DNA from: DATAZK01 sp965199805
GTDB taxonomy: Bacteria; Actinomycetota; Actinomycetes; Frankiales; Frankiaceae
Direction: 5' to 3'
Assembly: GCA_965199805.1 (NCBI GenBank)
Contig: CBDATO010000003.1
Location: 620,001-684,000, forward strand
Length of the DNA: 64,000 bases
Part shown: positions 50,554 to 64,000 of the stretch, one piece after another
Numbering within the stretch: position 1 is the stretch's first letter
Layout of the letters: the number at the start of each line of letters is the position of its first letter
Position numbers and translations under genes: made by a program
The notes under the pieces: model-generated
The model's database searches: none
What the model was told of the DNA's origin: nothing
Seen by the model: the letters and a program-made list of their open reading frames with translations, nothing else

Positions 50554-52383
50554 CTACTCGTCCACAGCCCCGTCGCCGGAGCTGGTCACCGTCCGCTGAG
50601 CGTCGCTGTCGTCCTCGGGCTCATCGCCCTGGATCCGGTCGGCAGCGTCGGTCTCGCCGTCATCGACGGTGGCGACAGCGCGGAACCACTCGTCCGCCTC
50701 CGCGTCGCGGCCTGCGGCCAGCAGGGCCTCGGCGTAGCCGTACCAGAGCCGGACGGTCCATGGCTTGATCGCAGGACTGTCCAACTCGCGGACCGACAGG
50801 ACATCGACCGCCTTGGCGGGCTTGCCGGTGTCGCGGTAGGCGCCGCTCAGCACCAGGAGCAGCTCGACGTGGGTCGCTGCCGTCAGTTCGGCCACGGGGG
50901 CCTCCTCGAGCAGCGCGATGGCCTTGTCCGGCCGGCCGAGCGCACGTTCGGCGTCGGCCATCATCGGCAGATGGTGCGCCAGCCCGGACATGCGGCGATG
51001 AGCCCGCAGCTCGGCGAGCGCCTCCGAGTACTCACCGGCGGCATAGGCCGTGACGCCGTTCGCCTCACGCACCGAGGCGACCCGGGACGCCATCCGCCGG
51101 GCTGCTCGAGCGTGGGTGAGGGCCGCCTGCGGGTCGCTCTCGATCAGCAGGCCGGCGGCGACCAGCTGGCCGGCGACCGTCTCGGCGGTGTTCTTCGCCA
51201 GACTGCGCATCTCCCGCTTGACGCCCGCGTCGAGCTGATCTGCCGAGACGCCGTCGGGCAGGTCAGGCACCACGACGCGCGGCAGCGCCGGGCGATCGGA
51301 ACGCTGACCGCCCGTGCGGTCGCTACCGGGACGATCTGATCCGCCTCGCTCTGTACCGCCTCGACTCGTACCGCCCGGGCCGCTGCGGGGCGGCGGACGC
51401 CGGCCGGCGGTGGACGAAGGCCGATCACCGGTGCGCGGCGGCCGCGACCCACCCGAAGCGGAGCCCCGGCTGTCCCAACGCCGGTCGCCACCGGCGCGGT
51501 CGTTCGTACGCTCACCGCCGGCCGGTCGGTCAGCGGACCGGCCGTAGCCTCCGCGTTCGGCGGCAGGTCGCGACGACCCGGTCGCATCATCGCGCCGCCC
51601 GTACGACGGACGCCCTCCGGCGCCGGCCGGACGCTCGTAACTCCGGGGCCCGCTGGAGGGACCGCCGCTTCGCTGACCGCCCTGCTGAGGGCCGCGCTCG
51701 TACGAGCTCCGACCACCGGTGGTCGGACGACCACCACGATCGGGACGGTCACCGCGGTCGGGCCGATCGCTGCGATCGGGACGGTCGCTGCGGGGGCCAC
51801 GGGAGGCCTGCGGTCCGTCGGACCGTGGCGGCCCGTAGGAACGCCGCTCGTTGTCGTCACGGGGACGTGTGCCTCGGGGGCGCTCGCCTCCGGGTCGTTC
51901 GTCACGGTCCTGCCACGGCCGCTCGCTGCTGTGTGGCGGGCCACCGCGACGGGGGTCACCACCGCTGGGCGCACCGGAGCTGAAGGGGCGGCCTCCCGCT
52001 CCCCGAGTACCCGAGGGGCGGCCGTCGGAGGGACCGCCGGCACCACGGCGTGGGGCCGAATCGCCTCGCCCGCCGGCATAACCGCCTCCGGTGGGTCTGC
52101 CGCTGCCGCCGGACCGGTCGCCACCTGATCGCTCGCCCCCGGTAGGACGTCCGCCGGTTGCGGGACGGCCACCACTCGTGGGGCGTCCGCCAGTCGTGGG
52201 ACGGCCACCACTCGTGGGGCGTCCATTTCCGCTCGGGCGGCCGCTACCCGTAGGTCGGCCACCGCTCGTGGGGCGGCCGCTTGACGACCAGCCTGCTTGT
52301 CCGCCTTGCCCGCCGGAGCTCGGGCGGAATTCCCTTTTGGGTCCGCCTTCGCGCCGACGATCGCGGTCGTCTTCGTCAACCAT
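50554..52383 (-). CDS. TPR protein with long Gly/Arg-rich disordered N-terminus
   Basis: 609 residues from ATG 52383, preceded by AGAGGA. Residues about 20-385 are low complexity: repeats of SGGRPTSGGRPTTGGRP, then RPDRSDRPDRGDRPDRG and similar. Residues about 390-590 form TPR-like helices (AGQLVAAGLLIESDPQAALT, ALGRPDKAIALLEEAPVAEL). A TPR gene in this spot is conserved in Actinobacteria, but the RGG-like arm is unusually long and could bind RNA. It lies directly downstream of the 5S gene and its terminator. Confidence 0.82.
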   Translation of the reverse strand: MVDEDDRDRRREGGPKREFRPSSGGQGGQAGWSSSGRPTSGGRPTGSGRPSGNGRPTSGGRPTTGGRPTSGGRPATGGRPTGGERSGGDRSGGSGRPTGGGYAGGRGDSAPRRGAGGPSDGRPSGTRGAGGRPFSSGAPSGGDPRRGGPPHSSERPWQDRDERPGGERPRGTRPRDDNERRSYGPPRSDGPQASRGPRSDRPDRSDRPDRGDRPDRGGRPTTGGRSSYERGPQQGGQRSGGPSSGPRSYERPAGAGGRPSYGRRDDATGSSRPAAERGGYGRSADRPAGGERTNDRAGGDRRWDSRGSASGGSRPPRTGDRPSSTAGRRPPPRSGPGGTSRGGTERGGSDRPGSDRTGGQRSDRPALPRVVVPDLPDGVSADQLDAGVKREMRSLAKNTAETVAGQLVAAGLLIESDPQAALTHARAARRMASRVASVREANGVTAYAAGEYSEALAELRAHRRMSGLAHHLPMMADAERALGRPDKAIALLEEAPVAELTAATHVELLLVLSGAYRDTGKPAKAVDVLSVRELDSPAIKPWTVRLWYGYAEALLAAGRDAEADEWFRAVATVDDGETDAADRIQGDEPEDDSDAQRTVTSSGDGAVDE

Positions 52384-52415
52384 GGCGGTCCTCTCGTGCC
52401 GAACAACGGACAATG

Positions 52416-52453
52416 CAATCAGCGGGACCGCTCGTAAGCGGTCCCGCTGATTG
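52416..52453 (-). terminator. rRNA operon terminator hairpin
   Basis: A perfect 17-bp stem (52416-52432 with 52437-52453) closed by the loop CGTA, about 10 bp beyond the 5S 3' end. It should stop the rRNA operon before the TPR gene, whose start lies 33 bp further. The downstream minus strand is only mildly T-rich. Confidence 0.82.
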
Positions 52454-52462
52454 TGAATGATG

Positions 52463-52580
52463 TCCGGCGGCACCCTACTCTCCCACCCAGTAACCCGGGC
52501 AGTACCATCGGCGCAGAAAGGCTTAGCTTCCGGGTTCGGAATGGATCCGGGCGTTTCCCTTTCGCCATGGCCGCCGTAAC
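52463..52580 (-). rRNA. rrf: 5S rRNA
   Basis: On the minus strand the sequence opens GTTACGGCGGCCATGGCG and closes GGGAGAGTAGGGTGCCGCC, the standard actinobacterial 5S termini, with CCATTCCGAACCCGGAAG loop in between. Ends are accurate to a few bases. Confidence 0.93.
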
Positions 52581-52644
52581 ACTATGGAGTTATTCGATCG
52601 GTATCCCGACCGTAACTCGGGAACCGCACAGTGGACGCGTAGCA

Positions 52645-57660
<5,016 letters not shown>

Positions 57661-58064
57661 TTAAATATCAGACACAACCCGAAGGCTGCGAAAGATGACA
57701 CAGGAAAAAGATCCTGACAGTGACGTATGATCCGTAGATCGTCCATCATGCCATTTAAAGAAATTCCGCCGTGCAACACCAGATCAACCCAGAATTGGGA
57801 ATCACCAGCCCACACGGACGGGGGTTGGCACTGACTTTCGGCACGCTGTTGAGTTCTCAAGAAGCGACTGCGCACCTCCACCAGCCTCTCGGCCAGCTTC
57901 GGGGCAACCTATCTGGTTCGTATGTGACCGCTGTGCTGTCGTGTTCTCAGCACCAGTGATGGTGCGAGACGGCCAGCTGGGCCGCGCGGCTCTGTGAAGA
58001 GTAGCGCCCGGATGCTGTGGTGGGCGGCCCTTTCGGCCTCGCCCCCGTCGCTCCGGCGTTGCCT
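57661..58064 (-). other. rRNA leader region
   Basis: Transcribed leader between promoter and 16S. TTGAGAACTCAACAGCGTGC (minus strand, about 57837-57864) is the boxA-type antitermination and processing signal of actinobacterial rrn leaders. No gene is seen here or up to the tyrS stop, apart from the promoter. Confidence 0.8.
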
Positions 58065-58093
58065 AAGTTACGGGTAGGTGTCGCGCTCGTCAA
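58065..58093 (-). promoter_or_regulatory. rRNA promoter
   Basis: On the minus strand TTGACG (58088-58093) and TAACTT (58065-58070) are separated by exactly 17 bp. Transcription would begin near 58058, giving a ~400-base leader before 16S. It is the best match to the vegetative consensus in the tyrS-16S gap. Confidence 0.7.
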
Positions 58094-58200
58094 ACGATCC
58101 GCCGGACTTTTTCCTGTGACGGATCCGAACGGCGGACACGCCACGGCGCACGGCGGCACGCCGTACGCGTGTGCTACCGGCAGACCGTCGAGGCTCCAGG

Positions 58201-59532
58201 TCACGGCCGTACATGCACAGCGCCCAGCGAGCGCTTCCCGCGCCGGAGCAACACGGTCGTTCCGGCCAGGACGTCGGTGGTCGTGACGACCGCCGACGGG
58301 TCGGTCGCCTGGACGTTGTTCACGTACAACCCGCCTTGCTCCAGCGCCCTGCGTGCCTCGGACCGGGAAGCGCAGAGGCCGCACCGCACGACGAGGTCGG
58401 TCAGGGCGATGCCGGGGACGAGCTCGTCCGCAGACACCGTGTCCGACGGCAACTCCTGGACCGCCGCCCGGAGCACGTCGGGTGGCAGGTCGACGAGCGA
58501 CCCCCGGCCGAACAGTGCCTGCGACGCGGCGATCACCTTCTCCACCTCTCCCCTGCCGTGCAACAAGGCGGTGAAGTCCTCGGCCAGCCGGCGCTGCGCC
58601 TCCCGGCGCTGCGGTCGCTCCCGGGTCGCCGTCTCCAGCTCCTCGATCTCCTCGGCACTCAGATCGGTGAAGAGCCGCAGGTAGGTGACGACGTCGCGGT
58701 CATCGGTGTTGAGGAAGAACTGGTAGAAGGCGTACGGCGAGGTGAGCTCCGGATCGAGCCACACCCTTCCTCCCCCGGTGGACTTGCCGAACTTCTCGCC
58801 GTTGGCATTGGTCACGAGCGGGACGGTCAGGCCGTGCGCCGACTGCCCGGTGGCACGGCGGATGAGGTCGAGACCGGCCGTGATGTTGCCCCACTGATCG
58901 CTGCCCCCGATCTGCAGCCGGCAGCCGTACTCGCGGAACAGGTGGAGGAAGTCCGCCGCCTGCAGCAACTGGTAGCTGAATTCGGTGAAGGTGAGGCCGC
59001 CGCCGTCGAGGCGATTGCGTACCGACTCCTTGTCCAGCATGGCGTTGACCGGGAAATGCTTGCCGATGTCGCGCAGGAAATCGATGAACGATATCGGCGC
59101 GGTCCAGTCGAGATTGTTGATGAGCATCGCCTGGGAAGGTCCGGGCGTGAAATCGAGGAATCGGCGCAACTGACCGGAGATGCGGTCGACGTTCGCCGCC
59201 ACCTCGTCGGCCGTCAGCATCGTCCGCTCGCTTGAGCGACCGCTCGGATCCCCGATCAACCCCGTCGCGCCGCCGGCGATGACGATGGGCCGGTGGCCGG
59301 CCTGCTGCAGCCGGCGCAGCGTCAGCAGCGGCACCAGGTTGCCGGCGTGCAGGGACCGGGCCGTCGGGTCGAAGCCGGCGTACACGGTGATCGGACCTGC
59401 AGCCAACGCCCGCGCCAAGGCGGCGGGGTCGGTCGACTGGGCGATGAGCCCACGCCTGCGCAGCTCGTCGAGTGCCGACGGCGGTACGGGCTCAGCTGAT
59501 GCGGTGTCGTCGGGTGATGCAGCGGCGGTCAC
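58201..59532 (-). CDS. tyrS: Tyrosyl-tRNA synthetase
   Basis: 443 residues, GTG start. YAGFDPTARSLHAGNLVPLL holds the HIGH-like motif (HAGN), GEKFGKSTGG the KMSKS equivalent, and the C-terminal S4 domain (CASRSEARRALEQGGLYVNN) binds tRNA. Overlaps mpg by 4 bp. Precedes the rRNA operon on the same strand. Confidence 0.98.
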   Translation of the reverse strand: MTAAASPDDTASAEPVPPSALDELRRRGLIAQSTDPAALARALAAGPITVYAGFDPTARSLHAGNLVPLLTLRRLQQAGHRPIVIAGGATGLIGDPSGRSSERTMLTADEVAANVDRISGQLRRFLDFTPGPSQAMLINNLDWTAPISFIDFLRDIGKHFPVNAMLDKESVRNRLDGGGLTFTEFSYQLLQAADFLHLFREYGCRLQIGGSDQWGNITAGLDLIRRATGQSAHGLTVPLVTNANGEKFGKSTGGGRVWLDPELTSPYAFYQFFLNTDDRDVVTYLRLFTDLSAEEIEELETATRERPQRREAQRRLAEDFTALLHGRGEVEKVIAASQALFGRGSLVDLPPDVLRAAVQELPSDTVSADELVPGIALTDLVVRCGLCASRSEARRALEQGGLYVNNVQATDPSAVVTTTDVLAGTTVLLRRGKRSLGAVHVRP

Positions 59533-60188
59533 GCCTTTGATCGTGCCTCACGTGCCCGGAGTCCTCCGGGCCGGAAGACGGAGACCGCCGGCGACCGCAC
59601 GTCCCACCAGCGCCACGGCCACTCCGCGGCGGGTCCGAGGCGGGGGTTCAGTCCCACCCGCGGACCGGTACGGACGAACTCCTCGGGCACCCGCTCCCCC
59701 GCCGTCACCGTCAACGGACTCCCGTCACCGGTGACGTCCGCGCCGTTCGCCCCACCGTCGATCTGCAGCAGGCGGGCGAGCCGGGCCGGACCCTTGCCCC
59801 GATCGACCGCCCGCAGCTGGGGACGGCGCCGAACCGCCTCGTCGAGGCTCGCCCCGACGTCGACCACCTCGCCGGCCCGCAGGAGCACCGCCGAGGCGAC
59901 GCCTTCGGGGCCGCACGACACGTTCATGCACCAATGCATGCCGTAGCTGAAGTAGACGTACAGCCGGCCCGGCGGCCCCCACATCACGGCGGTGCGTGGG
60001 GTACGCCCCCGGAAGGAGTGCGAGGCGGGATCGTCCGTGCCCTGGTAGGCCTCGGTCTCGACGAGGCGGACGACGACGGTGCCGTCCGTCACCAGGGCGC
60101 CGAGCAGGTCACGCGCGACCTCACCGGGCGGGCGCTCGTAGAACGCCGCCGGCAAGGGTGCACCCAGCCCGTTCAGCGCGCCGCCCAC
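59529..60188 (-). CDS. mpg: 3-methyladenine DNA glycosylase (AAG type)
   Basis: 219 residues. RLVETEAYQGTDDPASHSF contains the catalytic glutamate, YVYFSYGMHWCMNV the family core and GKGPARLARLL the later motif. Removes alkylated purines. It overlaps argH by 16 bp at its start and tyrS by 4 bp at its end. Confidence 0.95.
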   Translation of the reverse strand: MGGALNGLGAPLPAAFYERPPGEVARDLLGALVTDGTVVVRLVETEAYQGTDDPASHSFRGRTPRTAVMWGPPGRLYVYFSYGMHWCMNVSCGPEGVASAVLLRAGEVVDVGASLDEAVRRRPQLRAVDRGKGPARLARLLQIDGGANGADVTGDGSPLTVTAGERVPEEFVRTGPRVGLNPRLGPAAEWPWRWWDVRSPAVSVFRPGGLRAREARSKA

Positions 60189-61603
60189 CGCCGGTCGGTC
60201 TCGATCTGGGTCCGCACGTCGGCGAGCTGCTCGCGTACGCGCACGGGCGCCGTACCGCCGGGTGCCGAACGGGCGGCCATCGCCCCGGGCACCGACAGCA
60301 CCGCCCGGACGTCAGGGGTCAGGTGGGGGCTGACCAACGCCAGGTCGTCGTCGCTCACGTCCTCGAGCCCGACGTCGTGGGACAGGCACCAGACCACCAG
60401 GTGTCCGACCGCCTCGTGGGCGTCCCGGAACGGCACCCCCTGGCGCACCAGGAACTCGGCGACGTCCGTGGCGAGGCTGAACCCGGCGGGCGCAGCCGCC
60501 TCGAGCCGATCGGTACGGACGCGCACGGTGGCGATCATCCCGGTCAGCGCCGGCAGGACGGTGGTCAGCGTCTCGACCGCGTCGAAGACCGGCTCCTTGT
60601 CCTCCTGCAGGTCGCGGTCGTACGCGAGCGGAAGCCCCTTGAGCGTGGCGAGCAGGGCCGTGACGTGGCCGATGAGCCGGCCCGCCTTGCCGCGGGCCAG
60701 TTCGGCGACGTCGGGGTTCTTCTTCTGCGGCATGATCGAACTGCCGGTGGCGAAGGCGTCGTTCAGCTCGAGCCACCCGAATTCGCTGGTGGTCCAGAGC
60801 ACGACCTCCTCGCCGAGCCGCGAGAGGTGCACGCCGAGCAGGGCGGCAGCGAACAGGAACTCGACCGCGAAGTCGCGGTCGGAGACGGCGTCGACCGAGT
60901 TGGCCGCCGCGCGGTCGAAGCCGAGCTCGCGCGCCGTCGCCTCCGGGTCGAGCGGGAGCGACGAACCGGCGAGCGCCCCGGAGCCGAGCGGGGAGACGGC
61001 CGTACGCCGGTCCCAGTCACGCAGCCGGTCGACGTCGCGCAGCAGCGGGTGCACGTGGGCGAGCAGGAGATGCCCGAACGAGACGGGCTGGGCGTGCTGC
61101 AGGTGGGTCATGCCGGGCGCGGCGGTCTCGATGTGGGCCTCGGCCTGCGTCGCGAGCGCATCGGCGAGCGCGAGGGCCTCGCGGGCCACGCCACGGGCAG
61201 CGTCGCGCAGGTAGAGCCGCAGGTCGGTGGCGACCTGGTCGTTACGGCTGCGGCCGGCGCGCAGCTTGCCGCCGAGCGACCCGAGCCGCTCGAGCAGCCC
61301 GCGCTCCAGGGCCGTGTGCACGTCCTCGTCCTCGATCGTGGGACGGAACGTGCCGTTGGCCGCGTCGATCTCGAGCCCGTCGAGGGCGCCGAGGAGCAGG
61401 CCGAGCTCGTCCTCGGTCAGCAGGCCCGCACGGTGCAGCACCCGGGCGTGGGCCCGGCTGCCGGCGAGGTCGTACGGGGCGAGCCGCCAGTCGAACTGGA
61501 CGCTGACCGACAGCTTGGCGAGCGCTTCGGCCGGGGAGGCAGCGAACCGGCCGCCCCAGAGCCGGAGGCCACCCTCGTCGTCACCGGAGTTGGGGGTGGT
61601 CAC
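60173..61603 (-). CDS. argH: Argininosuccinate lyase
   Basis: 476 residues from GTG 61603, set by GAAGGAG six bases upstream; a longer frame reaching 61750 is rejected. LWGGRF opens the enzyme and GSSIMPQKKNPDVAEL is the fumarase/aspartase signature. Cleaves argininosuccinate to arginine and fumarate. No argG lies between argR and argH, unlike the mycobacterial cluster. Confidence 0.97.
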   Translation of the reverse strand: MTTPNSGDDEGGLRLWGGRFAASPAEALAKLSVSVQFDWRLAPYDLAGSRAHARVLHRAGLLTEDELGLLLGALDGLEIDAANGTFRPTIEDEDVHTALERGLLERLGSLGGKLRAGRSRNDQVATDLRLYLRDAARGVAREALALADALATQAEAHIETAAPGMTHLQHAQPVSFGHLLLAHVHPLLRDVDRLRDWDRRTAVSPLGSGALAGSSLPLDPEATARELGFDRAAANSVDAVSDRDFAVEFLFAAALLGVHLSRLGEEVVLWTTSEFGWLELNDAFATGSSIMPQKKNPDVAELARGKAGRLIGHVTALLATLKGLPLAYDRDLQEDKEPVFDAVETLTTVLPALTGMIATVRVRTDRLEAAAPAGFSLATDVAEFLVRQGVPFRDAHEAVGHLVVWCLSHDVGLEDVSDDDLALVSPHLTPDVRAVLSVPGAMAARSAPGGTAPVRVREQLADVRTQIETDRRWAAR

Positions 61604-61646
61604 GCGGGGCTCCTTCGAGGTGCTGGACGACATGGACATGTGCTGA

Positions 61647-62183
61647 TCAGGTGGTGCGTTCTGCGGTGGACAGCAGCCGGGCGGCGAGCTCGGCCGCCGG
61701 GGTGGTGCCGTCCGCGGCGGGCCGGCAGACCAGGAGGATCGTGTCGTCACCGGCCAGCGTGCCCGCGATCTCGGGCAGCTCGGCGCCGTCGATGGCCGAT
61801 CCCAGCAGGTGGGCGCCGCCCGGGGGCGTACGCAGCACGACCAACGCGCCGGCCGCCTCCGCCGAGATCAGCAGCTCCTCGAGCCGGCGGGCGAGCAGCG
61901 GACCGGCTCCCGAGCCGGTGGCGCTGGCCCCGGTGGCCGGCAGCGCGTACACCAGCCCCTCCGCACCGCGCACCTTGAAGGCGCCGAGCTCGGCGAGGTC
62001 GCGCGAGAGCGTCGCCTGCGTGACCGAGAGCCCGTCCGCGTTGAGCTGATCGACCAGCTCGGACTGCGAATGCACGGCACCGCGGGTGATGAGCTCGATG
62101 ACCCGGGCGTGGCGCGCGGCCTTGGTGACCGGTGCCCGGGCGGCGACGGGCGCCGGCGTGGTGAGCGGGCCCGGTGTGGTCAT
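61647..62183 (-). CDS. argR: Arginine repressor
   Basis: 178 residues from ATG 62183. The N-terminal winged helix (HARVIELITRGAVHSQSELV) has the SQATLSRD-type recognition motif (VTQATLSRDLAELGAFKVRG). The C-terminal domain contains GTLAGDDTILLVCRP, the arginine-binding and trimerisation part. Overlaps argF by 4 bp. Confidence 0.96.
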   Translation of the reverse strand: MTTPGPLTTPAPVAARAPVTKAARHARVIELITRGAVHSQSELVDQLNADGLSVTQATLSRDLAELGAFKVRGAEGLVYALPATGASATGSGAGPLLARRLEELLISAEAAGALVVLRTPPGGAHLLGSAIDGAELPEIAGTLAGDDTILLVCRPAADGTTPAAELAARLLSTAERTT

Positions 62184-63127
62184 CGGGCGGGACCACCCGA
62201 CTCGAGCAGGAAAAGCAGCAGTGCCTTCTGGGCGTGCAAGCGGTTCTCGGCCTGCTGCCAGACCACCGACTGCGGGCCGTCGAGGACGTCGGCGGAGATC
62301 TCGACGCCCCGGTGAGCGGGCAGGCAGTGCATGACGACGGCGTCGGGCCGGGCGGCGGCCATCACCTCGGCGTTCACCTGGAAGCCGGTGAAGACGAGCG
62401 AGCGCGACTCCTCCTCGTCCTCCTGCCCCATGGACGCCCAGACGTCGGTGTAGACGGCGTCGGCGTCGGCGGCGGCCTCGAGCCGGTCCTGCATGACGAG
62501 CGCCTCGCCGCCGGTCGTCGCGCCGATCTCGTTGGCGTGCCGCACGACCTGCTCGAGCGGCTCGAAGCCGGGCGGACTCGCGACGTGCACCCGCATCCCG
62601 GCCGCGGCACCGGCCAGCAGCAGCGAGTGCGCCATGTTGTTGCCGTCGCCCACGTACGCGAGCGTGCGGCCCTTGAGGTCGCCCTTGATCTCGCGGAGCG
62701 TGAGCAGGTCGGCGAGCGCCTGACAGGGATGGGCGAAGTCGGTGAGCGCGTTGACGACCGGCACGTCGGACGCCGCCGCCAGCTCCTCGAGGCGGTCCTG
62801 GCCGAAGGTGCGCAGCACGATGGCGTCGACATAGCGGCTCATCACCGCGGCCGTGTCGCCCAGCGGCTCGCCCCGCCCGATCTGGGTGGTGCCGGCGTCG
62901 ACGACCATCGGATGGGCGCCGAGCTCGGCGATCCCGACCTCGAACGACATCCGGGTACGCGTCGAGGGCTTCTCGAAGATCATTGCGACGGTGCGCCCGT
63001 GCAGGGGGCGGGTGGCCGCTGACCGGCTGACCGCGCGGTTCTCCTTGAGGTGGGCGGCCAGCTCGAGGACCTCCGCCTGCTCGGCCGGCGTGAGGTCGGT
63101 GTCGACGAGGAAGTGACGGACGCTCAT
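62180..63127 (-). CDS. argF: Ornithine carbamoyltransferase
   Basis: 315 residues. FEKPSTRTRMSFEVG is the carbamoyl-phosphate site, HPCQALADLLT the second motif and VMHCLPAHRG the C-terminal loop. Makes citrulline in arginine synthesis. Overlaps argR after it and the response-regulator gene before it by 4 bp each. Confidence 0.97.
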   Translation of the reverse strand: MSVRHFLVDTDLTPAEQAEVLELAAHLKENRAVSRSAATRPLHGRTVAMIFEKPSTRTRMSFEVGIAELGAHPMVVDAGTTQIGRGEPLGDTAAVMSRYVDAIVLRTFGQDRLEELAAASDVPVVNALTDFAHPCQALADLLTLREIKGDLKGRTLAYVGDGNNMAHSLLLAGAAAGMRVHVASPPGFEPLEQVVRHANEIGATTGGEALVMQDRLEAAADADAVYTDVWASMGQEDEEESRSLVFTGFQVNAEVMAAARPDAVVMHCLPAHRGVEISADVLDGPQSVVWQQAENRLHAQKALLLFLLESGGPAR

Positions 63128-63534
63128 GCGGTGGGCGCCTTTCCGGTGAGCTCGGCAATGCGGGACAGCAGGTCGGCGACGCCGAAGGGCTTCGGGAAGA
63201 CGCGATCGGGACCGAGCCGCTCCGCCAGCTCCGCAATGGCCTCGAGACGCCCGGTCAGCACGAGTACGGGCACGTCGCAGAGCTCCGGTGAATCGCTCAT
63301 CTCCTGCAGCACGCTGAGGCCGTCGAGGTCGGGCATCACCAGGTCGAGCAGGACGACGGCCGGGCGGCGCCCGGCCGCGGTCACCAGCGCCGCGGTCCCG
63401 TCACCCACCGCGACCACGCTGTAGCCCTCGGAGCGCAGCAGCGTCTCGAGCAGGCTCTGCACGCTGGGGTCGTCCTCGACGACGAGGACGTACGGCACGC
63501 CGGGAGCCGGGTCGCTGGCGCCCGGCGAGGTCAT
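63124..63534 (-). CDS. Stand-alone receiver-domain response regulator
   Basis: 136 residues, a single receiver domain with no output domain: VLVVEDDPSVQSLLETLLRS, phospho-aspartate in VVLLDLVMPDLDG, the threonine in VLVLTGRLE, and the lysine in FPKPFGVADLL. It overlaps argD before it and argF after it by 4 bp, so it is made with the arginine enzymes. Partner kinase unknown; it may act by protein contact. Confidence 0.9.
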   Translation of the reverse strand: MTSPGASDPAPGVPYVLVVEDDPSVQSLLETLLRSEGYSVVAVGDGTAALVTAAGRRPAVVLLDLVMPDLDGLSVLQEMSDSPELCDVPVLVLTGRLEAIAELAERLGPDRVFPKPFGVADLLSRIAELTGKAPTA

Positions 63535-64000
63535 GTCCCGACCCTATGGTCGGCTGCCAGCCGGTCCAGCACCTTCGCGAGGGCGGCCGGGAGCGCGGCC
63601 ACGAACGCGTCGGCCTCGGCAGCTGTCAGCGTCAGCGGAGGAGCGAGCCGGACGGCGGCCGGGCCGACCGCGTTGACGAGGAACCCGGCGTCACGCAGCT
63701 CGGCCTCGAGCGCAGGCGCGGCCGGCGAGGTCAGGGTGACGGCCAGCCAGAGGCCGGAGCCGCGTACGCCCTCGAGCAGCGGCGACGACAGCGCCCGTAC
63801 GCCCTCGGCGAGCCGGTCACCGACCTCGGCCGACCGGGCGACGAGGCCCTCGGACTCGACGACGTCGAGCACGGCCAGCGCGGCCGCGCACACGACGGGG
63901 TTGCCGCCGAAGGTGGAGCCGTGGTCACCCGGCTGCAGCAGGTCGGCGGCGCGGCCGAGGCCGATGCACGCCCCGATGGGCAGGCCGCCGGCCAGCCCCT
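63531..64000 (-). CDS. argD: Acetylornithine aminotransferase, C-terminal part
   Basis: The gene enters from the right edge; only the C-terminal ~155 residues are present. GDHGSTFGGNPVVCAAALAV is the typical class III aminotransferase segment, followed by LEGVRGSGLWLAV and VRLAPPLTLTAAEADAFVAA at the end. With argF and argR next, it is the arginine-pathway enzyme. Confidence 0.93.
   Translation of the reverse strand, partial: GLAGGLPIGACIGLGRAADLLQPGDHGSTFGGNPVVCAAALAVLDVVESEGLVARSAEVGDRLAEGVRALSSPLLEGVRGSGLWLAVTLTSPAAPALEAELRDAGFLVNAVGPAAVRLAPPLTLTAAEADAFVAALPAALAKVLDRLAADHRVGT

Noticed and set aside
58096..58140. Terminator after tyrS
   Set aside because: The G/C-rich arms here do not pair well in the right orientation; I could not support a hairpin.

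Overview
The window is high-GC actinobacterial chromosome (about 70-77% GC in the rows I counted by hand). The core gene order on the minus strand is the one known from Actinomycetes such as mycobacteria and streptomycetes: argD-argF-argR-argH, mpg, tyrS, a TPR gene, an HAD phosphatase, tlyA, nadK, recN, pyrG, a NUDIX gene, xerD, parA, scpA, scpB, rluB, tyrA, cmk, plsC, der. A complete rRNA operon lies between tyrS and the TPR gene, and a WhiB protein is present. I would place it among Frankia/Jatrophihabitans-like Actinomycetes, but the genus is not secure; the intact 16S gene would decide it.

Layout. 1-10.1 kb: a partial FAD monooxygenase, a HelD-type RNA-polymerase-associated helicase, and a tightly packed export cluster (adaptor, ABC ATPase, MacB-type permease, glycine-rich lipoprotein, second adaptor), then a VOC protein. 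10.1-14.7 kb: small or strain-variable genes, including a flavodoxin-fold reductase, two lipoproteins, a peptidoglycan-binding remnant and a DUF222/HNH protein. 14.8-27.4 kb: an integrated element in tRNA-Pro(GGG), bounded by a perfect 48-bp direct repeat. 27.5-29.9 kb: a PLP decarboxylase and a sulfotransferase. 29.9-52.4 kb: conserved housekeeping genes, mostly transcribed leftwards with 4-bp stop/start overlaps. 52.4-58.1 kb: the 16S-23S-5S operon with a recognisable promoter and a strong terminator hairpin. 58.2-64 kb: tyrS, mpg and the arginine genes, with a stand-alone response regulator placed between argD and argF.

The most interesting region is the 12.6-kb element. It has an integrase, a divergent XRE/AlpA-type control region with an inverted-repeat operator, a RepA-like replicative ATPase with iteron-like repeats, small and large terminase genes and a major capsid gene. 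I find no portal, protease, tail or lysis genes, so it looks like a phage satellite (PICI-like or phiRv1/phiRv2-like) rather than a complete prophage. At the end opposite the integrase it carries an overlapping three-gene, lower-GC operon: two proteins I do not recognise, then a stand-alone ComEC-type metallo-beta-lactamase-fold enzyme. By position and composition this trio is cargo. It is my best candidate for an undescribed defence or conflict system, but its function is inference only.
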